From positions 1 to 64,000 of the forward strand of contig CAYWLS010000005.1 in assembly GCA_964458605.1 (NCBI GenBank): a DNA stretch of 64,000 bases. Reading direction: 5' to 3'. Every line of letters starts with the position of its first letter. Position 1 is the stretch's first letter. This stretch comes from JBBSNV01 sp964458605. Lineage in GTDB: Bacteria > Pseudomonadota > Alphaproteobacteria > Reyranellales > JAQSWP01. This document shows positions 51,938-60,819 of the stretch, one piece after another. The translations under genes were made by a program, and so were the position numbers. The notes beneath the pieces are model-generated. The model did not search any database, was not told the DNA's origin, and was given only the letters and a program-made list of their open reading frames with translations.

Positions 51938-52939
51938 CTACCGTTTCATGCGCAGCGCCGCCCAGCGATCGGCGATGCCGGGCGCGCGGTGCAGCGACAC
52001 CAGCTTGAGCGCCTGCTTGAACGACAGCCTGCCCTTGCCGGCCGCGGCCAGCAGCGCCAGGGCCGGCTGCGGCCGCTGCAAGGCGGTGGCCGCCGCGACA
52101 GCCACCGCCTGGTGCTGCGCCAGTCGCGCGCGGATCGGCGCCAGTTCGCCCGCCAGGGCAGCGTCCCGCGCCAGGTGGAAGTCGATATCGGCGATGCGCT
52201 GGGCCAGATAGCAGGCGAGCTGCTGCTGCTGGTAGACCAGCTTGGCCAGGCGCGCGCGGGCCCGCGCCGGCCGCTCGACGAACTGCAGGGAATTGGACTG
52301 CGCCAGCCGGCGCCATTGCACCAGCACGTCGTCGACGCAGATCGCCTCGCCCAGCAGCCGCGCGCGCAGCGGCAGCACCTGATCCTCGAAGATGTTGAAC
52401 GGATCGAGCGGCCCGAAGCGCTCGAACACCGCCCGCGAATAGGCGCCGGCCGCGCCCAGGAAGGTGAACGGCCGGCCGTCGAAATCGGCCAGATCGTAGC
52501 TGTGGCGACCGCCGCAGCCGGGGATCGAGATGCCCGGCGCGCCGCGTTCGTCGATCTGCTGCAGGCCCGAATTGAGCGCATGGGCACGGCGGCCGGACGC
52601 TTCCCAGGCCTCGACCAGGCGGGATACGCGCTGCGGCAGGGAGACGTCGTCGCCGGCCGCCATGACGATCAGCTCGCCGCTGGTGAAAGGCGCTGCCTCG
52701 GCCAGGTGGCCGACCACGTTGCGCCTGACCTCGTTCCGCCGCAGCACGATGCGATGGGGCCCGCGATAGGACGCCGCCATCTGCTGCAGCATGAGATAGG
52801 TGCGGTCGGCGGACAGGTCGTCCGAACAGACGATCTCGAGCGGCGAATAGGTCTGGGCCAGCAGCGATTGCAGCGCCTGCCCGACCCATTGTTCCTGATT
52901 GAAGGTGACGAGCAGACAGCTGATCAACGGACGCGACAT
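51938..52939 (-). CDS. glycosyltransferase family 2
   Basis: A 333-residue GT-A enzyme. The opening SCLLVTFNQEQWVGQALQSL and VCSDDLSADRTYLM give the nucleotide-binding fold with the DD motif, and VMAAGDDVSLPQ carries the acidic DxD-like site. The C-terminus has basic/helical segments. The start at 52939 is the family N-terminus; upstream extension is low-complexity. It is close by sequence to the GT at 53955-54998 (shared YSPLEI-SDD-S-DRT block). The acceptor is unknown. Confidence 0.88.
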   Translation of the reverse strand: MSRPLISCLLVTFNQEQWVGQALQSLLAQTYSPLEIVCSDDLSADRTYLMLQQMAASYRGPHRIVLRRNEVRRNVVGHLAEAAPFTSGELIVMAAGDDVSLPQRVSRLVEAWEASGRRAHALNSGLQQIDERGAPGISIPGCGGRHSYDLADFDGRPFTFLGAAGAYSRAVFERFGPLDPFNIFEDQVLPLRARLLGEAICVDDVLVQWRRLAQSNSLQFVERPARARARLAKLVYQQQQLACYLAQRIADIDFHLARDAALAGELAPIRARLAQHQAVAVAAATALQRPQPALALLAAAGKGRLSFKQALKLVSLHRAPGIADRWAALRMKR

Positions 52940-53019
52940 CGCGTTTTTGCCTTTGGCGCGGGCGGAGGCTATGATTTCAGTATAGCATTTCCCTCGCGCG
53001 CGCACGAAACCCAACCTCG

Positions 53020-53970
53020 ATGTCCGAGCAGCCCGCTCCGCAATCCGGCCCGATCGCGGTGTGCACCCTGGCCGATGGCGACTATTTCGCCGGCGCCGGC
53101 GCCTTGGCCAACTCGCTCCATGCCGGCGGCTTCCGCGGCGTGGTGTGGATCGGCTATCGCGGGGCCCTGCCGGGCTGGGCGGGCGCCGCCGCGGCACAGG
53201 AAAAATGGCACGAGCTCCCCGTCGCGCCGGGACTGGCGCTGCGCTTCGTCATCGTCGCCGGCCAGGACACGCTGGCCCTGGCCAAGCCCGACTTCGCGCT
53301 GCGCGTGCTCGACGAGCTGGCGCCCGACAGCAGCGGGGTGACGTTCTTCGACGCCGATATCGTGGCGCTGGCGCCGTGGTCCTATTTCGTCGCCTGGATG
53401 GGCGCCGGCGTCGGCTGCTGCACCGAAGTGCTGCCTTTCAAGCACGCCAACCATCCCCACCGCGTCTACTGGCGCGACATGATCCGCGCCGTGGGCCGGC
53501 AGGCGCGCGACCTCGATCTGTACTTCAACAGCGGTTTCCTGTCGGTGCCGCGCCAGCATCGCGACATGCTGCTGGCCTGGTCGCAGTTGATCGGCGAATA
53601 CCGCCGCCGCGTCGCCCAGCCGGTGCCCGGCATCCGCCATGGCGAGCGGCTGGGCCCGCTTTGGGCCACCGATCAGGAGATGCTCAACGCCGCGGCCATG
53701 GCCAGCACGGTGCCGCTGTCGGTGCTCGGCCCCGAAGGCATGAACTTCGCGCCGCTCGACCTCTATATGTCCCATGCCGTCAGCGGCAAGCCGTGGCGCG
53801 CCCGCTATCTGCGCGCGGCGCTGGCCGGCAAGCGCCCGACCCCGGCCGATCGCCATTTCTGGCGCTACGCCGGCGGGCCGATCGCGGTCGCCTCGCCCGC
53901 CACGATCCGCCGCCAGCGGCTGTGCCTGCGCCTCGCCGCCGCGCTCGGACGGTTCTACGGCAGCAGTTGA
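53020..53970 (+). CDS. putative glycosyltransferase (GT-A type, unassigned family)
   Basis: A 316-residue protein. The FFDADIVAL segment looks like a DxD sugar-nucleotide/Mn site of GT8-like enzymes. VCTLADGDYFAGAGALANSL at the start recalls GT-A donors, and LDLYFNSGFLSVPRQH and LWATDQEMLN follow. No close family could be named. It is the only polysaccharide gene in this block on the + strand besides rfbB and the oxygenase, and its 3' end overlaps the opposite GT gene by 16 bp. Confidence 0.75.
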   Translation: MSEQPAPQSGPIAVCTLADGDYFAGAGALANSLHAGGFRGVVWIGYRGALPGWAGAAAAQEKWHELPVAPGLALRFVIVAGQDTLALAKPDFALRVLDELAPDSSGVTFFDADIVALAPWSYFVAWMGAGVGCCTEVLPFKHANHPHRVYWRDMIRAVGRQARDLDLYFNSGFLSVPRQHRDMLLAWSQLIGEYRRRVAQPVPGIRHGERLGPLWATDQEMLNAAAMASTVPLSVLGPEGMNFAPLDLYMSHAVSGKPWRARYLRAALAGKRPTPADRHFWRYAGGPIAVASPATIRRQRLCLRLAAALGRFYGSS

Positions 53971-54998
53971 GACGGCGCTTTTTGCCGGCGGCGCAGGCGC
54001 CAGCGCTGATAGTGGAACCAGGGCCCGGCGCAGACCGCCGGCAGCACCATGCGCACCGCCTCCCCCACGCCCAGGCTGCCGGCCCGCACCGCCGCTAGCA
54101 GCCGTCGCAGGCTGCCGGCGCGCCTCTCGAGCAGATCGAGATAGAGCTGGTCGAGCGCCTGCCAGCGATCGAGCCAGGCCGCGAGTTCCAGCCGTTGCGC
54201 CTCGTCGATCAGCTCGAGCCGCCGGGCCGTGGCCAGATCGGCACGCTGGATCTGCCGCGCCCTCACCCGGCCCTGCAGCATGCGCACGAAGCCGGCACGA
54301 TACTGCCGGCCGCCCGACGCCAGCGGGCCGCTCGACCCCATCAGGCTGGCGCCATGCTGGCGGTAGTTGACCAGGATGCGGTCGACGACCACGATCTTCC
54401 CCTGCAAGGCGGCGCGGAACGGCAGGACGATATCCTCGCAGGCGCGCAGGCCTTCGCCGAGCGGGCCGAAGCTCGCCAGCAGGCTTTTGCGAACCGCCAG
54501 GCTGGCGCCCAGCACCGCGCCGCCGGAGCGGGCCAGGTCGGCCGCATCCGGCCCGCCTGCCGTGGTGCAGGGCCGGATCGTCTGGCCCGCCGCGCCGCCG
54601 GCATCGATGCCGCGCACGAGGCTGGCGATGCATCCGATCCTTGCCGGATCGGACTGCCAGGCCGCGACGATGGCGCCGACACGATCGGGCTGGTCGAAAT
54701 CGTCGCCCGCCGCCAGCACCACCATGTCGCCCTGGGCCATCTCCAGCAGCAGATCGTTGTGGGCGCCGACGCCAAGATTGCGGCGGTTGCGATTGATGCG
54801 CAGGCGATGGGGGCCGCGATAGGAAGCCGCCACGCGCTCGACGATCTCGAAGGTCCGGTCGGTCGAGGCGTCGTCCGACACGATGATCTCGAGCGGCGAA
54901 TAATCCTGCGCCAGCGCCGCCTTCAGGGCGCGTTCGACATAGGCCTCGTGGTTCCAGGTGCTGAGCGCCAGGGTCGCCAGCGGCCGATCGGCGCTCAT
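53955..54998 (-). CDS. glycosyltransferase family 2 (second)
   Basis: A 347-residue GT-A enzyme. LALSTWNHEAYVERAL, VSDDASTDRTFEI and LAAGDDFDQPDR show the fold and acidic motifs, and EDIVLPFRAAL the downstream acidic site. The start overlaps the flippase stop by 4 bp (ATGA), so it is in the same transcript as 54995-56458. It shares N-terminal architecture with 51938-52939, suggesting duplicated transferases adding sugars to the same repeat unit. Confidence 0.88.
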   Translation of the reverse strand: MSADRPLATLALSTWNHEAYVERALKAALAQDYSPLEIIVSDDASTDRTFEIVERVAASYRGPHRLRINRNRRNLGVGAHNDLLLEMAQGDMVVLAAGDDFDQPDRVGAIVAAWQSDPARIGCIASLVRGIDAGGAAGQTIRPCTTAGGPDAADLARSGGAVLGASLAVRKSLLASFGPLGEGLRACEDIVLPFRAALQGKIVVVDRILVNYRQHGASLMGSSGPLASGGRQYRAGFVRMLQGRVRARQIQRADLATARRLELIDEAQRLELAAWLDRWQALDQLYLDLLERRAGSLRRLLAAVRAGSLGVGEAVRMVLPAVCAGPWFHYQRWRLRRRQKAPSQLLP

Positions 54999-56458
54999 CG
55001 GCCCACCAGCCTCGCCAGCAGCTCCCGGCCCCGCTGCCGCTGCTGGGGCGTCAGCGCCAGCAGCGATACCATGCAGGCGAAGATCGGCAGCGACACGGCC
55101 AGCGGCCAGTCGACCGTCGTGTCGTTCCAGGTCAGCGTCGCCGCCGCCACCAGTATGGCGGCGCCGGCCACCATCGCCGCCACCGAGCGCGCGCTGAGGC
55201 GAAAGCCGAACCGGCGCTCGACCAGCCAGACCGACGCCAGCAGGTAGAGCAGGTAGGTCGCCACGAAGGCCAGGCCGATCGACGGCAGCCAGCCCATCCG
55301 CTGCATCGCCAGCACGGCGCTGCCCACGAACACGACATACCAGCCGACCTCGAGGAAGATGTAGCGGCGCAGATCGGCGGTGGCCGGCAGCGGCACCGCC
55401 ACCGCCCAGGAAATCGCCTTCAGGTAGTTGCCCAGCAGCAGCCATTGCAGCAGCGCCACCGCCGGCAGGAACTCGGCCGTGAACAGGATGCGCAACACCA
55501 GCGGCTTGAACAGCAGCAGCGCCGTGAGCAGCGGCAGGGACAGGCCGATCAGCAAGGTGGCGGCATCCTGCATCACCTTGCGACGCTCCTCCGCGCCGGC
55601 CGCCGCCACCGTCGGCAGGACGTAGGTGCCGAAGGAGGACAGGATCAGCGACATGCTCTGCATGCCGATGCCCCAGCCGGCGGCGAACAGGCCGGCCGCG
55701 GCCAGCCCGCCGCTGTCGACCACGCGCGCGCGGATGTAAAGCATCGCACCGGTCGAGACCGCGGTCAGCGCGACGTTGAAAGCGAAGAAGCCCGCGAAAT
55801 AGCGGTATTCCGCAGCGCCGGGCCGCGCTTGCGGCCCAAGCACGTCGCCCAGGCGCCAGCCCAGCCGGGACAGCACGACCGCGGCAAGGGCGATCTGCAC
55901 CAGCAGCGGCAGGCCGATCAGGACCAGCAGCACGAAGCGGTTGTCGCGCGCTTCCAGCGCCACCGGCCAGGCGACCAGCGCCGCCGCCAGCACGCCGACG
56001 ATCGCCATCACTGCCAGCGCGCTGATGGCGCGGGCCGCGTTCACCATGCCGCTCAATATGCTGTAGACGACGGCCAATATCGCCGTCGCCGCGCACAGGC
56101 GGATCGCCAGCAGCGTGGCCTCGTCGCCATGGCCGAACAGGAAGTCGGCAACCACTTGCGGGGCGATCAGCAGAAGCGCCGCCACGATCGCCATGCCCAT
56201 GCCGGACAGAACGATGGCCGCCCGCAACAGCCGTCGCCGCGGCGCCCCGTCGCGCGCAGCCAGCCCCTGCAGCAGGCCGCCGCTGGCGACGCCGCCCAGG
56301 CTCGCCGCCGATTCGTGCACCTGGCGGCACAGGCTGTAGAAGCCGACGCCCGAGGCGCCGATGTAATGCGCCAGGATCTTGTTGACGATCAGACTGAGGA
56401 CCTGGCCGACGACGGTGGCTCCGCCGGTGGTCAGCATCGCCTTGAGCAGGTTACGCAT
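54995..56458 (-). CDS. O-antigen/polysaccharide flippase (Wzx type)
   Basis: A 487-residue membrane protein with twelve or more hydrophobic helices of the polysaccharide transporter (PST/MATE-like) family. GGATVVGQVLSLIVNKILAH opens the chain and SGVGFYSLCRQVHESAASLG follows. It flips undecaprenyl-linked repeat units across the inner membrane. It lies upstream of the GT gene and downstream of the aminotransferase, all on the minus strand. Confidence 0.9.
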   Translation of the reverse strand: MRNLLKAMLTTGGATVVGQVLSLIVNKILAHYIGASGVGFYSLCRQVHESAASLGGVASGGLLQGLAARDGAPRRRLLRAAIVLSGMGMAIVAALLLIAPQVVADFLFGHGDEATLLAIRLCAATAILAVVYSILSGMVNAARAISALAVMAIVGVLAAALVAWPVALEARDNRFVLLVLIGLPLLVQIALAAVVLSRLGWRLGDVLGPQARPGAAEYRYFAGFFAFNVALTAVSTGAMLYIRARVVDSGGLAAAGLFAAGWGIGMQSMSLILSSFGTYVLPTVAAAGAEERRKVMQDAATLLIGLSLPLLTALLLFKPLVLRILFTAEFLPAVALLQWLLLGNYLKAISWAVAVPLPATADLRRYIFLEVGWYVVFVGSAVLAMQRMGWLPSIGLAFVATYLLYLLASVWLVERRFGFRLSARSVAAMVAGAAILVAAATLTWNDTTVDWPLAVSLPIFACMVSLLALTPQQRQRGRELLARLVGR

Positions 56459-56498
56459 GGATCGGCCGATCGCAGCCCGGGTTACCGAACCGCGCGCA

Positions 56499-57611
56499 TC
56501 ATCGTGCCCCGGCGCCGTGCTGCTGGCCGACCACCGAGGCGACCTGCTCGACCGCGGCCGCGCTCATATGCGGGCCCAGCGGCAGCGACAGCACCGTGTC
56601 GGCCAGCCGCTCGGCCAGCTTGTAGCTGCCCTTGCCCCGTCCCATCTCGGCATAGGCCTCCTGCAGATGCGGCGGGATCGGATAGTGGATCAGCCAGCCG
56701 ATGCCGGCGCGGTCCAGCGCCTTGGTCAGCGCCTCGCGCCGGTCGGTGGCGACCACGAACAGATGCCAGGCCGGATCGGCCCATTGCGGCACATGCGGCA
56801 GGTCCAGCCCCGGCAGGTCGCGCAGCCGCTCCAGATAGCGATCCGCCAACTGCCGGCGCCGGTCGTTCCAGGCGTCCAGATGCGGCAGCTTGACCCGCAG
56901 CAGCGCCGCCTGCAGCTCGTCGAGCCGCGAATTGACGCCCTTCTCCAGGTTGACGTATTTCTGGCGCGAGCCGTAGTTGCGCAGCCGGCGCAGGCGTTCC
57001 GCCAGCGCCGCATCGTCGGTCGTGACCGCGCCGCCATCGCCCATCGCGCCCAGGTTCTTGGTCGGAAAGAAACTGAATGCGCCGGCATGGGCCAGGCTGC
57101 CGGTGCGCCGGCCCTTGTAGCGGGCGCCCTGCGCCTGGGCGACATCCTCCATCACGCGCAGCCCGTGCCGCGCGGCGATGGCGCCGATCGCATCCATATC
57201 GGCCGGCTGGCCGTAGAGATGCACCGGCAGGATCGCCCTGGTGCGCGGCGTGAGGGCGCTTTCGATGCGCGCCGGATCGATGTTGTGGGTGCGCGGATCG
57301 GGTTCGACCGGCACCGGCGTCGCCCCGACGGCGCTGACCGCCAGCCAGGTGGCGATATAGGTGTTGGACGGCACGATCACTTCGTCGCCCGCACCGATAT
57401 CCCAGGCCCGCAGAACCAGCTCCATGGCTTCCAGCCCGTTGCCGACGCCGATGCAATGGCTTGTGCCGCAATAGGCGGCGAATTCGGCCTCGAACGCCTC
57501 GACTTCGGGTCCCAGCACGAACCAGCCGGAGGCCATGACGCGCCGGGAGGCCGCCTCCAGGCCTTCGGCCAGTTCGGCGTAAACAGGCTTTAGGTCCAGA
57601 AACGGAATCAT
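56499..57611 (-). CDS. DegT/DnrJ/EryC1 sugar aminotransferase (FdtB-like)
   Basis: A 370-residue PLP enzyme. The PLP lysine is in FSFFPTKNLGAMGDGG. GLEAMELVLRAWDIG and EDVAQAQGARYKG are standard sugar-aminotransferase blocks. It resembles FdtB/QdtB, which aminate dTDP-3-keto-6-deoxyhexose using glutamate. With rfbA, rfbB and the FdtA-like isomerase it gives a dTDP-3-amino-3,6-dideoxyhexose. Which epimer (Fuc3N or Qui3N) cannot be decided. Confidence 0.9.
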   Translation of the reverse strand: MIPFLDLKPVYAELAEGLEAASRRVMASGWFVLGPEVEAFEAEFAAYCGTSHCIGVGNGLEAMELVLRAWDIGAGDEVIVPSNTYIATWLAVSAVGATPVPVEPDPRTHNIDPARIESALTPRTRAILPVHLYGQPADMDAIGAIAARHGLRVMEDVAQAQGARYKGRRTGSLAHAGAFSFFPTKNLGAMGDGGAVTTDDAALAERLRRLRNYGSRQKYVNLEKGVNSRLDELQAALLRVKLPHLDAWNDRRRQLADRYLERLRDLPGLDLPHVPQWADPAWHLFVVATDRREALTKALDRAGIGWLIHYPIPPHLQEAYAEMGRGKGSYKLAERLADTVLSLPLGPHMSAAAVEQVASVVGQQHGAGAR

Positions 57612-57703
57612 GCTAAGATACGATTGTAAAACCCGCTATTATCATACTGGGTTTCTTGGATTTTGTTGACCAAATACCGCCGCCCCGCCATCGCGCCCCA
57701 TCC

Positions 57704-58537
57704 ATGCATCAGGTCGACCTGACCCTCGACGGCAGACCGTATCATTTCACGGCCGAGACCGAGCGCTCTTTTGGCCAGCCCGAAGTGCTGTTCGCCGAAG
57801 ACCGGCTGTTCGGCGCCGACCGGCAGTGGCAGGAGCAAGGCTACGCCGTCGTCGATCTTCTCGATGCGGCAACCATGGAGCGGCTGGTCGCGGGCCTGAC
57901 CCAGCGCGTGGCGCGCGATCTGGTCGAACTGCAGCCGGGCCTGGCGCCCGAGCAAACCGCGCAGACCTTGCGCCAGGGCCAGTACCATCGCCTCGGCGTG
58001 TCGGACGAAATCCATCTCCAGCTCGTGCGGCGCACCGCCAACTACCGGCATGAGGATTTGCCCGTTTCGGCAGCCGAGATCTACGGTCGGCTCGAACCCC
58101 ATGTGCAGGCACGGCTGAGCGAAGCCAATCCGCGGCTGGCCACCGAGATCGTCACCGTCCGCCTGTCGCGGCCCGGATCGCGCGACTTCAATCCGCCGCA
58201 CAAGGACGTCTATCTCGATTTCTACCGCGGCACGCTGAACCTGTGGATGCCGCTGGTGGGCTGCAGCGCGCAGTCGACCCTGCCGCTGGTGCCGGGCAGC
58301 CATCTGTGGCCCGAGGACAAGGTCGATCGGGGCGTCAGCGGCAACCTGTTCAACGGCCTGCGCTTCAACGTGCCGGTGGTGTTCGGCGGACCGCAGCCGC
58401 TGGCCTTCATCCGCCCCGAAGTGAAGCCGGGCCAGGCGCTGGTGTTCACGCCCAACCTGGTTCATGGCTGCGCCATGAATCTCGGATCGGACCTGACGCG
58501 CATGTCGCTGGAATTGCGGCCGGTGTGGTCGCTCTAG
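57704..58537 (+). CDS. PhyH-like Fe(II)/2-oxoglutarate oxygenase
   Basis: A 277-residue protein of the phytanoyl-CoA dioxygenase superfamily. Metal HxD is H166/D168 in NPPHKDVYLDFY, the distal His is in TPNLVHGCAMN and the oxoglutarate Arg is in LTRMSLELRP. The start ATG at 57704 is chosen; a TTG at 57656 would lengthen it. It lies inside the polysaccharide locus, divergent from the aminotransferase, so it may hydroxylate a sugar, lipid or aglycone of the product. Confidence 0.8.
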   Translation: MHQVDLTLDGRPYHFTAETERSFGQPEVLFAEDRLFGADRQWQEQGYAVVDLLDAATMERLVAGLTQRVARDLVELQPGLAPEQTAQTLRQGQYHRLGVSDEIHLQLVRRTANYRHEDLPVSAAEIYGRLEPHVQARLSEANPRLATEIVTVRLSRPGSRDFNPPHKDVYLDFYRGTLNLWMPLVGCSAQSTLPLVPGSHLWPEDKVDRGVSGNLFNGLRFNVPVVFGGPQPLAFIRPEVKPGQALVFTPNLVHGCAMNLGSDLTRMSLELRPVWSL

Positions 58538-58538
58538 G

Positions 58539-59000
58539 CTAAGTCCCGACGGTGCGGCGGAAGCCGGCGTAGTCGCGCATGTAGTCGGCCTCGTCGTAGC
58601 GATGCGAGGCCAGCACCAGGCAGACCGCGTGCGGCGCGAAATCCTCCAGCGTGTGCCAGATGCGCGGGCCCACCAGCAGGCCGCGCTGCGGCCGGTCGAG
58701 CGTCACGCGTTCGCGCCGCTTGCCGTCGTCCAGCAGCACGCGGCAGGCGCCGGACAGCATGAAGAGCGCTACCGATGCCAGGTGATGGGCATGGGCGCCG
58801 CGCGTCGCACCCGGCGCCAGGTCGTACATGTAGAACACGCGGGCGATGTCGAACGGAAGCTGGGCGCTGCCGCCTTCGACGAAGCTCAGCGCGCCGCGCG
58901 CATCGGCGATGCGCGGCAGGTCGACGAAGCGGCAGCCCTGCAGCGTCGGCGTCTCGACCGGCAGCCCCGCGCCGACCGTGCCGGCCTCAGCCGATGACAT
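58539..59000 (-). CDS. dTDP-6-deoxy-3,4-keto-hexulose isomerase (FdtA/QdtA-like)
   Basis: A 153-residue cupin. Shared landmarks are IADARGALSFVE, PFDIARVFYMYDL, RGAHAHHLAS (H70-x-H72), LLDDGKRRERV and the C-terminal LASHRYDEADYMRDY. The His pair fits the isomerase active site of FdtA/QdtA, which converts dTDP-4-keto-6-deoxyglucose to the 3-keto form. It overlaps rfbA by 14 bp (rfbA 58987, this gene starts at 59000), so the two are coupled. Confidence 0.9.
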   Translation of the reverse strand: MSSAEAGTVGAGLPVETPTLQGCRFVDLPRIADARGALSFVEGGSAQLPFDIARVFYMYDLAPGATRGAHAHHLASVALFMLSGACRVLLDDGKRRERVTLDRPQRGLLVGPRIWHTLEDFAPHAVCLVLASHRYDEADYMRDYAGFRRTVGT

Positions 59001-59712
59001 TCTTCACATCCGCCAGCAGCCGGTTGGCCTCGATCAGCGATTCGAAGGTGCCGGCATCGGTCCAGTGGCCGTCATAGACGTCGAACTGGAGCTGGCGCTG
59101 GGCGATATAGGCGTTGTTGACCGCCGTGATCTCGTATTCGCCGCGCGCCGAGGGCTTGATGGTGCGGATGAAGTCGAACACCTGCTCGTCGTAGAAATAG
59201 AGCCCGATGACCGCGAAGGAGGATTTCGGCGCGCTGGGCTTCTCCTCGATCTCCAGGATGTGGGTCTCGTCCAGCGCCGCCACGCCGTAGCGCTCCGGGT
59301 CGGCGACCTTCTTCAGGATCACCCGCGCGCCTTTGTCCTGGCGGCGGAACGCCTCGACATGGGGCCGGATCGATTGCTGGAAGATGTTGTCGCCCAGGAA
59401 CACGCAGACCCGCGCGCCGCGCGCGAAGCCCTCGGCCAGCGCCAGCGCGTCGGCGATGCCGGCGGCCGCTTCCTGCACCTTGTAGGTCAGGCTGCAGTTG
59501 AAGTCGGCGCCGCTGCCCAGGCAGTTCACCACCTCGCCCATATGCTCCTTGCTGGTGACCACCAGTATGTCGTCGATCCCCGCCCCCACCATCTGGCGGA
59601 TCGGGTGGAAGATCATCGGCTCGCGGCCCACCGGCAGCAGATGCTTGTTGGTGGCCTTGGTCAGCGGATAGAGCCTGGTGCCCTTGCCGCCGGCCAGAAT
59701 GACGCCCTTCAT
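58987..59712 (-). CDS. rfbA: glucose-1-phosphate thymidylyltransferase (short type)
   Basis: A 241-residue nucleotidyltransferase making dTDP-glucose. The signature GGKGTRLYPLT is at residues 8-18 and KHLLPVG and EPMIFHPIRQM follow. It is shorter than the 290-residue RmlA, matching the short family branch. The start at 59712 (MKGVILAGG) is chosen over an upstream ATG at 59805, which would add 31 non-conserved residues. It has its own promoter at 59749-59777. Confidence 0.92.
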   Translation of the reverse strand: MKGVILAGGKGTRLYPLTKATNKHLLPVGREPMIFHPIRQMVGAGIDDILVVTSKEHMGEVVNCLGSGADFNCSLTYKVQEAAAGIADALALAEGFARGARVCVFLGDNIFQQSIRPHVEAFRRQDKGARVILKKVADPERYGVAALDETHILEIEEKPSAPKSSFAVIGLYFYDEQVFDFIRTIKPSARGEYEITAVNNAYIAQRQLQFDVYDGHWTDAGTFESLIEANRLLADVKNVIG

Positions 59713-59748
59713 TGATTTGGCTTTCGCTGCCCCGGAAAAATCGGGCGG

Positions 59749-59777
59749 ATTGTATTTTTGCACCGACCCACTGGCAA
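59749..59777 (-). promoter_or_regulatory. promoter of rfbA-fdtA
   Basis: On the minus strand, TTGCCA (59777-59772), 17 bp and TACAAT (59754-59749) are a near-consensus pair. The predicted start lies about 30 bp before the rfbA ATG. Confidence 0.7.
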
Positions 59778-59868
59778 GCCGGCCGAAAGCCCCGGCCGGA
59801 AACACTCGCCGGAAGCACTCGCCGGACGCCCCCGCGACCGGCCTAACCGGCGGGCCCAGCCAGCGGGC

Positions 59869-60819
59869 CTAGCCGGCGGGCCGGGAGCGGTTCTGCGCCG
59901 CTCGCAGCTTGATGATCTGGACATAGACCACGCCGGCCAGCACCACCAGCCCGCCCAGGACCTGCTCCAGGCTGGGATAGATGCCCAGCGCCATCACCAT
60001 CAGAACGGTGAACACCGCCGACAGGTTGACGTAGAGCGAGGCGACCGGCACCCCGACCACGCTGACGCCCGAGTTCCACAGGAAATTGCCGATCGCGGCG
60101 CTGAACAGCGCCAGGTAGGCGATCAGCGAGAGCGAGCCCGGGCTGGGCGCCTGCGCGGGCCACTGCGCCACGCCCAGCGCCAGCATCAGCGCGCAGATCG
60201 CCACCAGCCACAGCGCCGTGGAGACCGAGCTGATATAGGTCAGGCGCAGCTGGCCCACCCCGGCCAGCCAGCTCTGCGCCTTCACCGAGTAGACGTTCCA
60301 GCACACCATGGCCAGCAGCATCAGGATCTCGCCGCCCTGCAGGCCGAGCCTGGCGGGATCGAAACCGGGCTGGCCGTGCACCACCAGGATGCCGCCCGCC
60401 ATCGACAGCAGCACCGCCAGGCCGAAGCCGCGGCCCAGCGGCGTGCCCAGCAGCAGCCGCGCGGTGGCGCTGCCGACCAGCGGCATGGTCACGGTGATGG
60501 CCGAGACGGTGATCGGGTTGGACCATTTCACGCCCAGCACGTAGAGGACGTTGAAGCCGGCCATGTACAGGCCGAGCAGCGCGAAGCGCCAGCCGGTCAG
60601 CCCGGGCGGGAAAAGGCCGACGCGATCGCGCCACAGCGCCAGGCCGCCCAGGACGAATAGCGAAATGCCCATGCGCGCGGTGGTGACGATGAAGGGATCG
60701 AGCTCGCGCAGCACCACGACATTGACCGGCACCGCCGAGCCCCAGATCAGCGAGGTCAGCAGCAGGCCGGCGAAGGCCACGACCAGACGGCCGCGCGAGG
60801 GCGAGACCGGCTCAGCCAT
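59869..60819 (-). CDS. EamA (DMT) transporter
   Basis: A 316-residue ten-helix transporter with two EamA domains (LIWGSAVPVNVVVL and SVVGVPVASLYVNLSAVFTV). The start overlaps the stop of the next DMT gene by 8 bp. It is paralogous to that neighbour (60812-61762): both share SLYLNL/SLYVNL and the LAGVVYVQ tail. It could be an exporter of amino acids or metabolites; no substrate was inferred. Confidence 0.88.
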   Translation of the reverse strand: MAEPVSPSRGRLVVAFAGLLLTSLIWGSAVPVNVVVLRELDPFIVTTARMGISLFVLGGLALWRDRVGLFPPGLTGWRFALLGLYMAGFNVLYVLGVKWSNPITVSAITVTMPLVGSATARLLLGTPLGRGFGLAVLLSMAGGILVVHGQPGFDPARLGLQGGEILMLLAMVCWNVYSVKAQSWLAGVGQLRLTYISSVSTALWLVAICALMLALGVAQWPAQAPSPGSLSLIAYLALFSAAIGNFLWNSGVSVVGVPVASLYVNLSAVFTVLMVMALGIYPSLEQVLGGLVVLAGVVYVQIIKLRAAQNRSRPAG

